DNA of 64,000 nt from VRUE01 sp035712345 (GTDB taxonomy: Bacteria > Actinomycetota > Thermoleophilia > Solirubrobacterales > 70-9). Where the stretch lies: the NCBI GenBank assembly GCA_035712345.1, contig DASTAY010000057.1, positions 1 to 64,000 of the forward strand, in the 5' to 3' direction. The notes under the pieces were generated by a model. It worked only from the letters and a program-made list of their open reading frames with translations, was not told the DNA's origin and ran no database searches. A program made the translations under genes and the position numbers. Below are positions 1 through 9,053 of the stretch, piece by piece. Positions within the stretch are counted from its first letter, which is position 1; every line of letters begins with the position of its first letter.

Positions 1-240
1 AGCGGCTCCAGCTCGGCCCAAAGGCCGTCGTCTACCTCAAAGCGCGATGGCACCTCCGACACCTCCGAGAGTCGACCACATGTGCCGGAGGTGTTCACCG
101 CTCAGGCGGCAGGTCCTTCTTTCTGAAACCGGTTCTAAGCCTGTGTCGCGATCGGGCCTATCAGCGCGACAATGACCCTGCCTCACAGCTGAGCCAACAG
201 CCGGCGCATGCGTTCGACGCGTTCGAAGCGGGCCCAGGTC
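1..240. other. Non-coding stretch downstream of rfbC
   Basis: I see no convincing gene here; the open frames have no recognisable protein. The stretch contains a perfect 9-bp inverted repeat, ACACCTCCG at 59-67 and CGGAGGTGT at 86-94, with an 18-nt loop. It could act as a terminator for whatever lies to the left, but no T-run follows it. The rfbC stop codon marks the right edge. Confidence 0.4.
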
Positions 241-789
241 TCAGAACGGCAGCGTGTCGACCACCTCTGCGAGGCTCGGGGCGCTCTTGTCGCGCTCGCT
301 GAGGAGCGGGTCCTCGACGGGCCACTCCACTCCCACATCCGGGTCGTCCCAGGCGATGCCCGCCTCGGTGGCCGGGTCGTAGGGGCTGGAGAGGAGGTAG
401 GCGACGTCGGCGACGTCGCTGAGGACGGCGAAGCCGTGGCCGAAGCCGGCGGGGACGAAGAGCTGGCGGTGGGCCTCGTCGTCGAGCTCGTGGCCCTCCC
501 ACTGGCCGTATGTGGCCGAGCCGGTGCGCAGGTCGACGGCGACGTCGAAGATCCTGCCGCGCGCGCAGCGGACCAGCTTCGCCTGGCCGGGCTCGGTCTG
601 GAAGTGGATGCCGCGCAGCGTCCCCCGCGAGGAGCGCGAGTGGTTGTGCTGGACGAACTCGACCTCCACGCCGTGCTCGGCCCAAGCGTCGCGGCGGTAG
701 GTCTCGACCATGAAGCCGCGCGCGTCCCCGTGCACCTCGGGCTCGAGCAGGACGACGCCGTCGAGCTTCGTCTCCAGCCGCCGCGGCAT
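241..789 (-). CDS. rfbC: dTDP-4-dehydrorhamnose 3,5-epimerase
   Basis: This 182-residue cupin-fold enzyme makes the double epimerisation at C3 and C5 of dTDP-4-keto-6-deoxyglucose, the third step of dTDP-L-rhamnose synthesis in the cytoplasm. The family signature is clear: LRGIHFQ around residue 59 carries the catalytic His62, followed by the AKLVRC strand, FDVAVDLR and the FVPAGFGHGF motif near residue 115. Length is normal for RmlC. The ATG at 789 is chosen because it shares one base with the rfbB stop (TGATG), so the two genes are translationally coupled. It is the last gene of the minus-strand set rfbA-rfbD-rfbB-rfbC. Confidence 0.96.
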   Translation of the reverse strand: MPRRLETKLDGVVLLEPEVHGDARGFMVETYRRDAWAEHGVEVEFVQHNHSRSSRGTLRGIHFQTEPGQAKLVRCARGRIFDVAVDLRTGSATYGQWEGHELDDEAHRQLFVPAGFGHGFAVLSDVADVAYLLSSPYDPATEAGIAWDDPDVGVEWPVEDPLLSERDKSAPSLAEVVDTLPF

Positions 790-1772
790 CAGCCGAGCGC
801 TTTGCCGTACTGCTTCTCGTAGTACTCCCGGTACTCGCCGGAGCGGATCGGCCCCCACCACTCCTCGTTCTCGCGGTACCACCGCACGGTCCGCTCGAGG
901 CCCTCGGCGAAGTGGACCTGCGCCTCCCAGCCGAGCTCGGCCTTCAGCTTCTGCGAGGAGAGCGAGTAGCGGCGGTCGTGGCCGGGGCGGTCGGTGACGT
1001 ACTCGATCTGCGACTCCTCGGCGCCGCTCAGCTCGATCACCCGCTTGACGACCTCGATGTTCTCGCACTCGTCCGGACCGCCGACGTTGTAGGCCTCGCC
1101 GGGACGGCCCTTCAGCAGAACCGTGTGGATGCCGCGGCAGAAGTCCTCGACGTAGAGCCAGTTGCGCACCTGCCGCCCGTCCCCGTAGACCGGCAGCGAG
1201 TCGCCGTGGATCGCGTTCAGCACCATCAGCGGAATCAGCTTCTCCGGGTACTGGCGCGGGCCGTAGTTATTGGAGCCGCGCACGATCGATGCGGCGATGC
1301 CGTAGGTGTGGACGTGGGCGGAGACGAGCAGGTCGCCGGCGGCCTTGGTCGCCGAGTAGGGCGAGGAGGGGTCGAGGGGCGAGGTCTCGGTGAAGGAGCC
1401 GGAGTCGATCGAGCCGTAGACCTCGTCGGTGGAGACCTGCAGGTAGCGCTCGACCCCCAGCTCGCGGGCCGCGTCGAGCAGGGCGCCGGTGCCGATCACG
1501 TGCGTGCGGGCAAAGGCGTCCTGGTCGTCGATCGAGCGGTCGACGTGGGACTCGGCGGCGAAGTTGACGACGGCGTCGCAACCCTCCATCGCCTCGCGCA
1601 CGATCGCCGGGTCCTCGATCCCGCCGACGACGAGCTCCGTCCCCTCGGGCAGGTTCTCGCGCCGCCCCGCGTAGGTGAGCTTGTCGAGCACCCGCACCTC
1701 GTGCTCCTCGCTGACGAGGCGCACGTAGGTCGAGCCGATGAAGCCGGCGGCGCCGGTGACGAGGAGCCTCAC
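789..1772 (-). CDS. rfbB: dTDP-glucose 4,6-dehydratase
   Basis: This 327-residue extended SDR enzyme converts dTDP-glucose to dTDP-4-keto-6-deoxyglucose, step two of the rhamnose pathway. Visible landmarks are the NAD-binding GAAGFIG at residues 8-13, the active-site triad STDEVYG near residue 114 (Thr115, Asp116, Glu117) and the YSATK catalytic Tyr139/Lys143 pair, plus NYGPRQYPEKLIP and GRQVRNWLYVED, which are typical of RmlB. The start is a GTG at 1772, overlapping the rfbD TGA as GTGA. An open frame continues upstream of that GTG, but it runs through rfbD in another frame and is not protein-like. Confidence 0.96.
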   Translation of the reverse strand: MRLLVTGAAGFIGSTYVRLVSEEHEVRVLDKLTYAGRRENLPEGTELVVGGIEDPAIVREAMEGCDAVVNFAAESHVDRSIDDQDAFARTHVIGTGALLDAARELGVERYLQVSTDEVYGSIDSGSFTETSPLDPSSPYSATKAAGDLLVSAHVHTYGIAASIVRGSNNYGPRQYPEKLIPLMVLNAIHGDSLPVYGDGRQVRNWLYVEDFCRGIHTVLLKGRPGEAYNVGGPDECENIEVVKRVIELSGAEESQIEYVTDRPGHDRRYSLSSQKLKAELGWEAQVHFAEGLERTVRWYRENEEWWGPIRSGEYREYYEKQYGKALG

Positions 1773-2623
1773 TCGGGCGCCTCGCTCTCGGCGCGCCGCT
1801 GGGACAGGTACGCGGCAAGGCCGTCCCGCCAGGGAGGCAGCTCGATCGCGTGCTCGCGCTGGCTGGCGAGCGCCGAGTAGGCGGGGCGGGGCGCCGGGCG
1901 GCCCAGCATCTCGGTCGTCGCCGACATCACTTTGCACTCGACGTTCGCCTGCTCGAAGATCTCGCGCGCGAATTCGTACCAAGAGCAGGCGCCCCCGGCG
2001 GCCATGTGATGGATGCCGTACTCGACGCCCTCGATCAGGCGGACGATGCCGTAGGCGAGGTGCCAGGTGTAGGTCGGCGAGCCGACTTGGTCGCGGACAA
2101 CCAGGACCTCGCCGTGGTCGGCGGCGAAGCGCAGCATCGTCTCGACGAAGTTGGGGCCGCCGACGCCGAACAGCCAGGCCGAACGGACGACGAAGTGGCG
2201 CTTGTTGGCCGCCCGCGTCGCCTCCTCTCCGGCCAGCTTGCTGCGCCCGTAGGCCGAGAGCGGCGCGGTCTGGTCGGTCTCGACGTAGGGCGCGCCCTTG
2301 CTGCCGTCGAAGACGTAGTCGCTGCCGACGTAGACGACCGAGGCGCCGACCGCCGCGGCGGCCGCGGCGACGTTCCCCGCGCTGGCGCCGTTGATGCGCG
2401 TCGCCTCCTCCTCCTGCTCCTCAGCCCCGTCGACGTCGGTCCAGGCGGCGCAATTGATCACCACGTCCGGTCGCTCGCCCTCGATCTTGGCGCTCGCGCC
2501 AGCCGCATCGGAGATGTCGAGCTCGTTGTGGCCGAAGCCGACGACCTGATGGCCGGCGTTGCCGGCGGCGAGCATCACGTCGCGCCCGAGCATCCCGGCG
2601 GCGCCGGTTACGAGCAGCTTCAT
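1769..2623 (-). CDS. rfbD: dTDP-4-dehydrorhamnose reductase
   Basis: This 284-residue SDR enzyme reduces dTDP-4-keto-L-rhamnose to dTDP-L-rhamnose, the last step of the pathway. It shows the N-terminal Rossmann motif TGAAGMLG, then NCAAWTDVD, SDYVFDG near residue 101 and the catalytic YGRSK (Tyr125, Lys129). RSAWLFG and the substrate-domain motif RDQVGSPTYT are typical of RmlD. It lies 13 nt downstream of rfbA and overlaps rfbB by four bases, so the four rhamnose genes read as one operon in the order A-D-B-C. Confidence 0.96.
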   Translation of the reverse strand: MKLLVTGAAGMLGRDVMLAAGNAGHQVVGFGHNELDISDAAGASAKIEGERPDVVINCAAWTDVDGAEEQEEEATRINGASAGNVAAAAAAVGASVVYVGSDYVFDGSKGAPYVETDQTAPLSAYGRSKLAGEEATRAANKRHFVVRSAWLFGVGGPNFVETMLRFAADHGEVLVVRDQVGSPTYTWHLAYGIVRLIEGVEYGIHHMAAGGACSWYEFAREIFEQANVECKVMSATTEMLGRPAPRPAYSALASQREHAIELPPWRDGLAAYLSQRRAESEAPE

Positions 2624-2636
2624 AGTCGGCCACCCA

Positions 2637-3713
2637 TCAGACGATCTCGATCTCGCACTTGTCGCCGACCAGCATGCGGAGGGTCTTGGGCATGCCCTCG
2701 CTGCGGATCAGCTTCACTTCGCGGCCGAGCAGGCTCGCCTCCATGCGGGTGCCGAGATCCTCGACCACCGAGCCCGCGAGGACGATCGAGTGCTCGATTT
2801 CGGAGCGACAGATGCGCACGTCCTCGCCGATCGAGGTGTAGGGGCCGACGTAGGCCCCCTCGATCCGGGCGCCGGCGCCGATCACGGCCGGGCCGCGCAC
2901 GGTCGAGCCGCTCAGCTTCGCCCCCGCCTCGACCACGACCCGCCCCTCGACCCTGCAGTCCTCGCCGACCTCGCCGTCGATCCGCGTCTCGATCTCCTCC
3001 AGGACGAGGCGGTTGGCCTCGAGCATGTCGGCGAGCTGGCCGGTGTCCTTCCACCAGCCTCTGACCACCTCCGAGTGGACCGCGTGGCCGTCCTCGATCA
3101 GGCTCTGGATCGCCTCGGTGATCTCCAGCTCGCCGCGCCAGGAGGGCTCCAGCGCCCGCGCCGCCTCGAAGATCGCCGGCTGGAAGAGGTAGACGCCGAC
3201 CAAGGCGAGGTTGGAGGGCGGGTCCTTCGGCTTCTCGACCAGGCGCACGACGCGCTCGCCGTCGAGCTCGGCGACGCCGTAATGCTCGGGCTCCTCGACC
3301 GGCGTGAGCAGGATCAGCGCGTCGGGCTCGGCCTCGCGAAAGGTCGCGACCAGGCCGCGCAGGCCGTCGGCCAGCAAATTGTCGCCGAGGTACATGACGA
3401 AGGGGGCGCCGCCGATGAACTCCTCCGCGGTCAGCACCGCATGAGCCAGCCCGGCCGGCTCGTCCTGGACGATGTAGGTGATCTTGGCGCCGAACTGCGA
3501 GCCGTCGCCGGCCGCGGCGCGAATCTCGTCCCCCGTCTCCGGCGCGATGATGATCCCGATCTCCTCCACCCCCGCCTCGACCAGCGCCTCGATCCCGTAG
3601 AAGAGCACGGGCTTGTTCGCCACCGGCACCAGCTGCTTGGCCGAGGTGTGCGTGATCGGACGCAGACGAGTGCCGGCGCCGCCGGAGAGGATCAGTCCCT
3701 TCAGAGGCTCCAT
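2637..3713 (-). CDS. rfbA: Glucose-1-phosphate thymidylyltransferase, long form
   Basis: This 358-residue protein joins glucose-1-phosphate and dTTP to give dTDP-glucose, the entry step of rhamnose synthesis. The nucleotidyltransferase signature GLILSGGAGTRLRPIT is at residues 5-20, followed by MYLGDNLL and the EKPKDPPSNLA loop. After about residue 240 the chain continues into hexapeptide-like repeats of a left-handed beta-helix (GSTVRGPAVIGAGARI), which marks the long RmlA type common in actinobacteria and archaea rather than the short enterobacterial enzyme. The ATG at 3713 was chosen because longer frames have no conserved N-terminus. Only 39 nt separate it from the divergent gene at 3753. 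Confidence 0.94.
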   Translation of the reverse strand: MEPLKGLILSGGAGTRLRPITHTSAKQLVPVANKPVLFYGIEALVEAGVEEIGIIIAPETGDEIRAAAGDGSQFGAKITYIVQDEPAGLAHAVLTAEEFIGGAPFVMYLGDNLLADGLRGLVATFREAEPDALILLTPVEEPEHYGVAELDGERVVRLVEKPKDPPSNLALVGVYLFQPAIFEAARALEPSWRGELEITEAIQSLIEDGHAVHSEVVRGWWKDTGQLADMLEANRLVLEEIETRIDGEVGEDCRVEGRVVVEAGAKLSGSTVRGPAVIGAGARIEGAYVGPYTSIGEDVRICRSEIEHSIVLAGSVVEDLGTRMEASLLGREVKLIRSEGMPKTLRMLVGDKCEIEIV

Positions 3714-3752
3714 CGCAGGCCGCAACCCTAGACGATCTACGATAGGCCGCTG

Positions 3753-3989
3753 ATGAGCGTCGGGGCGCAGACCAACGATGAGCTGAGCGAGGTCGAGGCG
3801 AGGCATCGGGCCGAGCTCGATGCCCAGCGCGAGGAGTTCCACCGTGAGCTCAGCCGCCGCGCCTTCCGCATCGGCGAGCTCGAACAGGAGATGATCGAAG
3901 TCGCGCAGACCTACGAGACATCGCTCAGCTGGCGGCTGACCAGGCCGGTGCGGGCGGCGAGGACGCTGCTGGGCAAGCTGCGGGGCTGA
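3753..3989 (+). CDS. Small coiled-coil protein beside glycosyltransferase
   Basis: A 78-residue protein. Residues 8-55 are rich in Glu, Arg and Leu with heptad spacing, consistent with a coiled coil. The C-terminus, SWRLTRPVRAARTLLGK, resembles the linker found at the ends of many actinobacterial polysaccharide glycosyltransferases. It ends 5 nt before the two-domain glycosyltransferase at 3995 and is probably cotranscribed with it. I infer an adaptor or detached linker for that enzyme; no catalytic motif is visible and the function is unknown. Confidence 0.65.
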   Translation: MSVGAQTNDELSEVEARHRAELDAQREEFHRELSRRAFRIGELEQEMIEVAQTYETSLSWRLTRPVRAARTLLGKLRG

Positions 3990-3994
3990 GCGAG

Positions 3995-5770
3995 ATGCCG
4001 AGAGACGCCCGCTCGCTCAAATCGCTGCTGCCGCCACGCCTGTTCGCCCTCCTGCGGCGCCTGCGCGACCTCGCCCGGCGCGGGCGACAGGCCGTGCACG
4101 TCAAGCGGCCGCGAGCGCGGCGCGAAGCCGCCCTGCAGGAAGTCGAGGCGCTGCCCTCCCGCCCCGTCATCTCGCTGGCGATGCCGACCTACAAGTCCGA
4201 CCTGCGCTACCTGCGCCAGGCGATCGACTCGGTGCGCGCCCAGCACTACCCCGCCTGGGAGCTCTGCATCGTCGACGACGGCTCCGGCCGCCCCGAGCTG
4301 AACGCGGCGATCCAGCGCTACGCCGACGCCGACACGCGGATCAAGTTCGAGCCGGCGACGGAGAACCGCGGCATCTCGGCCGCTACCAACGCGGCGCTGG
4401 CGATGTGCGAGGGCGAGTTCGTCGGCTTCCTCGACCACGACGACAAGCTCACCCCCGACGCGCTGCTGCGCGTCGCCCAGGCGCTGAGCGCCGACCCCGG
4501 GCTCGACGTCGTCTACTCGGACTCCGACAAGCTGACCGCGCACGGGGTCCGCGCCGATCCCTTCCTCAAGCCCGACTTCTCGCCCGTCTACCTGCTCGGC
4601 GCGATGTACATCGGCCACCTGCTCGTCGTGCGCCGCTCGCTCGCCGAGGCGGCCGGCGGCTTCGACCCCGCCTTCGACACGATCCAGGACTTCGAGTTCT
4701 TCCTGCGGGTCAGCGAGCGCACGGAGCGAATCCACCACATCCCGCAGACGCTCTACCACTGGCGTGCGATCCCGGGCAGCATCGCGGCCGGCACCGACCA
4801 GAAGGACGACGTCGCCGAGCTGCAGGCGCGGGCGGTCAGCAACCACCTCGAGCGCCGCGGCGTCGCCGCCAGGGCGGTCCCGCACCCGGCGATCCCCCAC
4901 CGCGCGGTCCTCGCGCCCGCCAACGGCTCCCCGCCGAGCGCCAAGGTCAGCGTCGTGGTCGCGGCGGGTGGCGGCGAGGGCGGCCTGCGCCGGCTGCTCG
5001 ACTCGCTCTTCGCGCTGACCTCCTATCCCGACTTCGAGACGATCGTGGTCGGCCGCGGCGAGGACGCCCCCGCCTGGCTGCCAGGCGAGGCGACCTGGCT
5101 GCCCGGCACGCCGGGCGCCTTCCGCCGCGGGCACGCCAACAACCTCGGCGCCGCCGCGGCGGGCGGCGAGCAGCTGCTCTTCCTCGACGAAGACGTCGAG
5201 GTCGTCGAGCCCGACTGGATCGAGCGGCTCGTCCTTCACGCCGACCTGCCGAACGTGGGCGCCGTCGGCCCGCTGCTCGCCCGCCCCGACGGCCTCGTCG
5301 ACCAGGCCGGCGTGGCGATCGGCCTGCGCGACCCGGCCAGCCCGATGCTGAGCGGCTTCCCCGCCGACGGCGACGGCTACTACGGCTCGCTGCCCTGCGC
5401 CCGCGAGGTCTCGGCGCTGGGCGCGGAGTGCCTGCTCGTGCGCAAAGCGGAGTTCGACGCCGAGGGCGGCTTCAACGAGTTCTACGGCTGCCAGCACGAG
5501 GACCACGACCTCTGCCAGCGCCTCGCCAGGCGCGGCCTCAAGTCGGTCTACGCGCCGCGGCCCCGGCTGGTCAACCACCGCACCCCGGCCGGGCGGCGCG
5601 CCGTCACCGACGCCGTGGACCGCGCCCTCTTCGTCGATTGCTGGTATGACGAGCTGATGCGGGGCGATCCCTACTTCAACCCCGGCTTCGCCCAGCAGCT
5701 CGCCGATTACGTGCCGGTGAGCTGGCGCGAACGGGTCTACCGGGCGACGGCGCCGCTGGGACGCCGCTGA
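3995..5770 (+). CDS. Two-domain family 2 glycosyltransferase
   Basis: A 591-residue protein with two GT-A modules in tandem. The first (about residues 57-290) has SLAMPTYKSDLRYLRQAIDS, the nucleotide-binding VDDGSG, ENRGISAATNAAL and the DHDD metal-binding site. The second (about 315-560) has VVVAAGGGEGGL, LDEDVEV in place of a classical DxD, and GCQHEDHDLCQRL. The second domain looks more diverged. No membrane segments are seen, so it probably acts at the cytoplasmic face of the membrane to assemble the polysaccharide. The ATG at 3995 is 5 nt after the small coiled-coil gene. Acceptor and donor cannot be told from sequence. Confidence 0.9.
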   Translation: MPRDARSLKSLLPPRLFALLRRLRDLARRGRQAVHVKRPRARREAALQEVEALPSRPVISLAMPTYKSDLRYLRQAIDSVRAQHYPAWELCIVDDGSGRPELNAAIQRYADADTRIKFEPATENRGISAATNAALAMCEGEFVGFLDHDDKLTPDALLRVAQALSADPGLDVVYSDSDKLTAHGVRADPFLKPDFSPVYLLGAMYIGHLLVVRRSLAEAAGGFDPAFDTIQDFEFFLRVSERTERIHHIPQTLYHWRAIPGSIAAGTDQKDDVAELQARAVSNHLERRGVAARAVPHPAIPHRAVLAPANGSPPSAKVSVVVAAGGGEGGLRRLLDSLFALTSYPDFETIVVGRGEDAPAWLPGEATWLPGTPGAFRRGHANNLGAAAAGGEQLLFLDEDVEVVEPDWIERLVLHADLPNVGAVGPLLARPDGLVDQAGVAIGLRDPASPMLSGFPADGDGYYGSLPCAREVSALGAECLLVRKAEFDAEGGFNEFYGCQHEDHDLCQRLARRGLKSVYAPRPRLVNHRTPAGRRAVTDAVDRALFVDCWYDELMRGDPYFNPGFAQQLADYVPVSWRERVYRATAPLGRR

Positions 5771-5776
5771 CCCTCG

Positions 5777-6961
5777 ATGCGCCTGCTCTACGTCTACTTC
5801 GGCCCGTTCGACGTCAACAGCGGGATCCAGGCCTACCACTTCGGCAACGAGCTGACCGACCTCGGCTGGGAGGTGACGGTCGCCGGTCGCGGCGACCCGG
5901 CCCGCGCCAGGGCCGTCGGCGAGCCGCGCTTCGAGTGCATCTCCCACGACGACCTCGGCCGCAAGCTGGAGCAGATGCGCCGCGACCCCAAGGAGACGAT
6001 CGTGGTCGGCTGGACCCCGCGCGAGCCCGTGCGCCGGATGACGATGGAGGCGGTGCGGCAGCTCGACGTCCCCTACGTCATCCACCTCGAGGACAACGAG
6101 GAGCTCCTGATCGAATCGGCGACCGGGCGCTCGCTGGCCGAACTGCAGCGCCTGCCGCTGCGCCAGCAGGACAGCCTCGCCCCGCCCGACCTGATCCACC
6201 CCACCCACCACCGCGAGTTCCTCGACGGCGCCGCCGGGATCACGGTGATCACGGAGGCGCTCGACGAGTTCAACCGGGCGGGGCGGCCGCACGCGCTCGC
6301 CCGCCCCGGGATCGACCTCGAGCGCTTCCGGCCCGACCTCGAGCCGCATCCCCGCGAGCGGCTCGGCCTCGGCCCAGAGGACTTCGTCCTCGTCTACCAC
6401 GGCACCATCCATTACGCCAACCAGCACGAGATGCTGAGCCTCTACCTGGCGGTGAAGCTGCTGCAGCGGCGCGGCCACCCGGTGCGCCTCGTCCGCCTTG
6501 GGCACTCCGAATTCGGCGGGCCCGACCCGCGCGCCTTCCGAGCCCTCGGCGACGGCGTGATCGAGCTGGGGCCGACCGCCTGGCGCGAGATCCCCGCTTA
6601 CCTGGCGATGGCCGACGCCTACGTGCAGCCCGGCCCGCCCGACGACTTCAACCGCTACCGCCTGCCCTCGAAGCTGCCGGAGTTCCTGGCGATGGGGCGG
6701 CCGGTTATCTTGCCCCACTGCAACATCGGCAATGACCTCACGCACGGGGAGGATGCCCTCCTCTTGGAGCAGGGAAACGCAATGGAGATCGTCGTCCGCA
6801 TCGAAGAGCTGCTCGCCGACCGTGAGCTGCGCACCCGCCTCGGCGCGGGCGCGCGTCGCTTCGCCGCCGAGCAGCTGAGCTGGCGGGCAAACGCCGAAGG
6901 CGTGGCGGACTTCCTGCGCAAATGCTCGGCCGCCGGGCGGCCGGTGGGTTCCTCGGCGTGA
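5777..6961 (+). CDS. Family 4-type glycosyltransferase
   Basis: A 394-residue GT-B fold protein. The N-terminal half opens with a Rossmann-like strand (LLYVYFGPFDVNSGIQAYHFGNEL) and the C-terminal half has VLVYHGTIHYANQ, ADAYVQPG, the LPSKLPEFLAMGRPVI donor-sugar loop and a closing ELLADRELRTRLGAGARRFA helix, as in GT4 enzymes. It lies 6 nt after the two-domain GT2 and shares a GTGA overlap with the next methyltransferase gene, so it belongs to the 3753-7842 plus-strand operon. The donor sugar is unknown; the rhamnose operon next door makes dTDP-rhamnose one possibility. Confidence 0.88.
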   Translation: MRLLYVYFGPFDVNSGIQAYHFGNELTDLGWEVTVAGRGDPARARAVGEPRFECISHDDLGRKLEQMRRDPKETIVVGWTPREPVRRMTMEAVRQLDVPYVIHLEDNEELLIESATGRSLAELQRLPLRQQDSLAPPDLIHPTHHREFLDGAAGITVITEALDEFNRAGRPHALARPGIDLERFRPDLEPHPRERLGLGPEDFVLVYHGTIHYANQHEMLSLYLAVKLLQRRGHPVRLVRLGHSEFGGPDPRAFRALGDGVIELGPTAWREIPAYLAMADAYVQPGPPDDFNRYRLPSKLPEFLAMGRPVILPHCNIGNDLTHGEDALLLEQGNAMEIVVRIEELLADRELRTRLGAGARRFAAEQLSWRANAEGVADFLRKCSAAGRPVGSSA

Positions 6962-7842
6962 GCGCGGCGTCCCAGGCGCAGCGCCTGCGGGCGGCCGCGG
7001 CGCGCTCGCCGCTGCTGCGCAAGCTGGCCGGCAAGGCGGCGCTGTACGCCCCCTCGGGGGCGACCCCCGGCGCCAACGCCTCGGCCTGGACGATCGCCGA
7101 CAGCGCCCTCTGGCCGATCGCCGAGCGCTACGCCGGCGGCTTCCTCCTTCCCCCGATCTCCTACGGCACCGTGCGCGACTTCGCGGATTCCGCCGACCAC
7201 CTCACCGGCCTCGCCGGCGCCAGCTTCGACATGAAGGACCTGCAGCGCTGCTGGGCGATCAAGGCGATCCTCGGCAACGTCGAGCGCGGCTCGCGGATCC
7301 TCGAGATCGGCGCCGGCGAGCCGCTGGTCGCCGGCATGCTCTCGCGGCTCGGCTACGACGTCACCGTGGTCGACGACTACATGGGCGGCGGCAACGGCCC
7401 GCGCGAGTTCAAGCGCTTCCAGGCCGCCTACCCCGACGTGCATTTCGTCCGTGAGCTGTTCCCGCCGAACGAGGAAGTCGGCGACGACTTCGGCGCGGTC
7501 TTCTCGATCTCGGTGCTCGAGCACGTGCCGCTGGAGCAGGTCGCCCACGTGGTCGAAGCGGGCCATGAGCTGGTGAAGAAGCGCGGTGGCTGCTCGATCC
7601 ACGCCGTCGACCACGTGCTCGCCGGCTGGGGCGCGGAGGAGCATCGCGAGAAACTCGACGCGATCGTCGTCGCCCTCGGTCTTTCCGGCGAGGAGCTGGC
7701 GACCCAGATAACGGCGATGGAAGGCGACCCCGAGACCTACTTCGTCTCCGCCGAGGCGCACAACCGCTGGCGCGGCGACCTCCCCTACGACCAGTACGCG
7801 ATGCGCCGCATCGGCTCGGTCAACCTGTTCCGGCCGGCCTAG
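6958..7842 (+). CDS. Class I SAM-dependent methyltransferase
   Basis: A 294-residue protein with the SAM-binding motif ILEIGAGEPLVAGML, the acidic strand VTVVDDY and the post-motif SISVLEHVPLEQVAHVV. A helix-rich N-terminal extension of about 100 residues precedes the fold. It is the last gene of the glycosyltransferase operon and probably methylates a sugar or chain end, which is common in exported polysaccharides; that role is inference. I chose the GTG at 6958 because it overlaps the upstream TGA as GTGA; an ATG at 6922 is possible but would overlap more. A 43-nt palindrome lies 8 nt after the stop. Confidence 0.85.
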   Translation: MSAASQAQRLRAAAARSPLLRKLAGKAALYAPSGATPGANASAWTIADSALWPIAERYAGGFLLPPISYGTVRDFADSADHLTGLAGASFDMKDLQRCWAIKAILGNVERGSRILEIGAGEPLVAGMLSRLGYDVTVVDDYMGGGNGPREFKRFQAAYPDVHFVRELFPPNEEVGDDFGAVFSISVLEHVPLEQVAHVVEAGHELVKKRGGCSIHAVDHVLAGWGAEEHREKLDAIVVALGLSGEELATQITAMEGDPETYFVSAEAHNRWRGDLPYDQYAMRRIGSVNLFRPA

Positions 7843-7850
7843 GCGCCGGC

Positions 7851-7893
7851 GCCGTAGAGGTTTGGTCCGCTATGCGGACCAAACCTCTACGGC
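7851..7893. repeat. 43-nt palindromic repeat, copy 1 (perfect)
   Basis: A perfect inverted repeat: arms of 20 bases beginning GCCGTAGAGGTTTGG and a TAT loop. It lies between two converging genes. Related copies at 13991, 33579 and 35424 keep the outer 15 bases of each arm almost unchanged while the inner bases vary. Confidence 0.95.
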
Positions 7894-7903
7894 ACGCACC
7901 CTG

Positions 7904-8998
7904 CTAACCGGCGAAGTTGGCCCGCGGGACGATTTCGGGGTCGCCGCCGGTCCATTCGGTGAAGCGGTACCAGGCGGGCTTGGCTTCGCGATTGTCGGTC
8001 AGCAGACCGGCCGAGTCGCAAAACTGGCAGAGGCGCCCGGTATCGGCCCAGGTGAACCACCAGACGCCGGCGACGTTCCAGGAGCGCCGGTGGCCGGCGA
8101 GCATCGAGAAGGCCTGGTCGAGCTCGCGCGCCTGCCCGTAGAGGCCGCGCTCCCAGCGGGTCTGGTAGCTGTCGGAGCCCCAGCCCAGCTCGGTCACGTA
8201 GAGCGGCGTGGCGGCGTCGCCATGGCGGCGCATGATGCGGCGCAGGTTGCGGATCTGCGGGCGCATCGCGCTCGCGTCGGCGACATATGGGTGCAGCGCC
8301 ACGCCGTCGAAGAAGCGCTTTACGTTCCCCGCCCGGTAGACGCGGTTGAGGAAGTCGCCGGAAGCGACGTTCGGCGGGATCTGCAGGGGGCGGCCGAAGA
8401 GGCCGCCGAGGATCACCTTGGCGGCCGGGTCGGCCCGATGGATCGCGCGGCCGGCGACGCGCATGACGCGGGCGAACCGCGTCGGGTCGGCCTCGCCGAA
8501 GGTGACGATGTTCTCCTCGTTCCAGATCTCCCAGTCGCGGATCGGCTCCGGGTTCAGCTCCGGGTGTTCGCGCCAGAACTGCCCGTCCGGCCCGTAGCGC
8601 TGCACCGCCCGGCGCAGGAACGAGCCCCAGGCCCGCCGCGCCCAGCCGCTGCGCACCGGTTCGATCCGCTGTTGGCCGGCCACCCAGGAGGGGGTCCCCC
8701 AGACGAACGGGAAGACCCGCATCCCGTATTCGGCCGCCAGTTCGACCGAGTGGTCGAAGCCCGACCAGTCGGGAGCGACCAGATAGGGGCTGTGGCTCTC
8801 GACGCTGGGCCAGCCGAGCGGCAGCCGCAGGCTCTTCACGCCGGCCTCCTGCATCAGGCTGTAGTCGCCGGCGCCGGCGGGGGTCTGCGGCGAGATGCCG
8901 ATCGTGAAACCGGGGGGGTCCAGCGCCGCGCCGGCCGCCGGCGGCAGCGCGAGACAGGCCGCGAGGGCCGCCACCGCGAGTATCGACTTGCGCGTCAA
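7904..8998 (-). CDS. Secreted glycoside hydrolase (clan A, GH39/GH5-like)
   Basis: A 364-residue protein with a cleavable signal peptide (MTRKSILAVAALAACLALP, then an AGA site). The TIM-barrel glycosidase pattern is visible: WEIWNEEN near residue 163 gives the likely acid/base Glu, and YVTELGWG near residue 270 gives the likely nucleophile Glu; VALHPY between them is also typical. A second gene at 22125-23267 encodes a paralogue with the same landmarks and the same CQFCDS/CNFCDS ending. I infer a cell-surface enzyme acting on the polysaccharide made here; the substrate is unknown. Confidence 0.88.
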   Translation of the reverse strand: MTRKSILAVAALAACLALPPAAGAALDPPGFTIGISPQTPAGAGDYSLMQEAGVKSLRLPLGWPSVESHSPYLVAPDWSGFDHSVELAAEYGMRVFPFVWGTPSWVAGQQRIEPVRSGWARRAWGSFLRRAVQRYGPDGQFWREHPELNPEPIRDWEIWNEENIVTFGEADPTRFARVMRVAGRAIHRADPAAKVILGGLFGRPLQIPPNVASGDFLNRVYRAGNVKRFFDGVALHPYVADASAMRPQIRNLRRIMRRHGDAATPLYVTELGWGSDSYQTRWERGLYGQARELDQAFSMLAGHRRSWNVAGVWWFTWADTGRLCQFCDSAGLLTDNREAKPAWYRFTEWTGGDPEIVPRANFAG

Positions 8999-9053
8999 GG
9001 CACTACTCCAACTCCCCTGGGCCTCAAAGTAGCGCCGAGGTTAGACCAGCGAC

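Noticed and set aside
3911..6745. A 944-residue minus-strand reading frame opposite the glycosyltransferase genes.
   Set aside because: It is low-complexity, rich in Arg, Val and Glu, without domains, and mirrors the well-supported plus-strand glycosyltransferases; long antisense frames are common in very GC-rich DNA.
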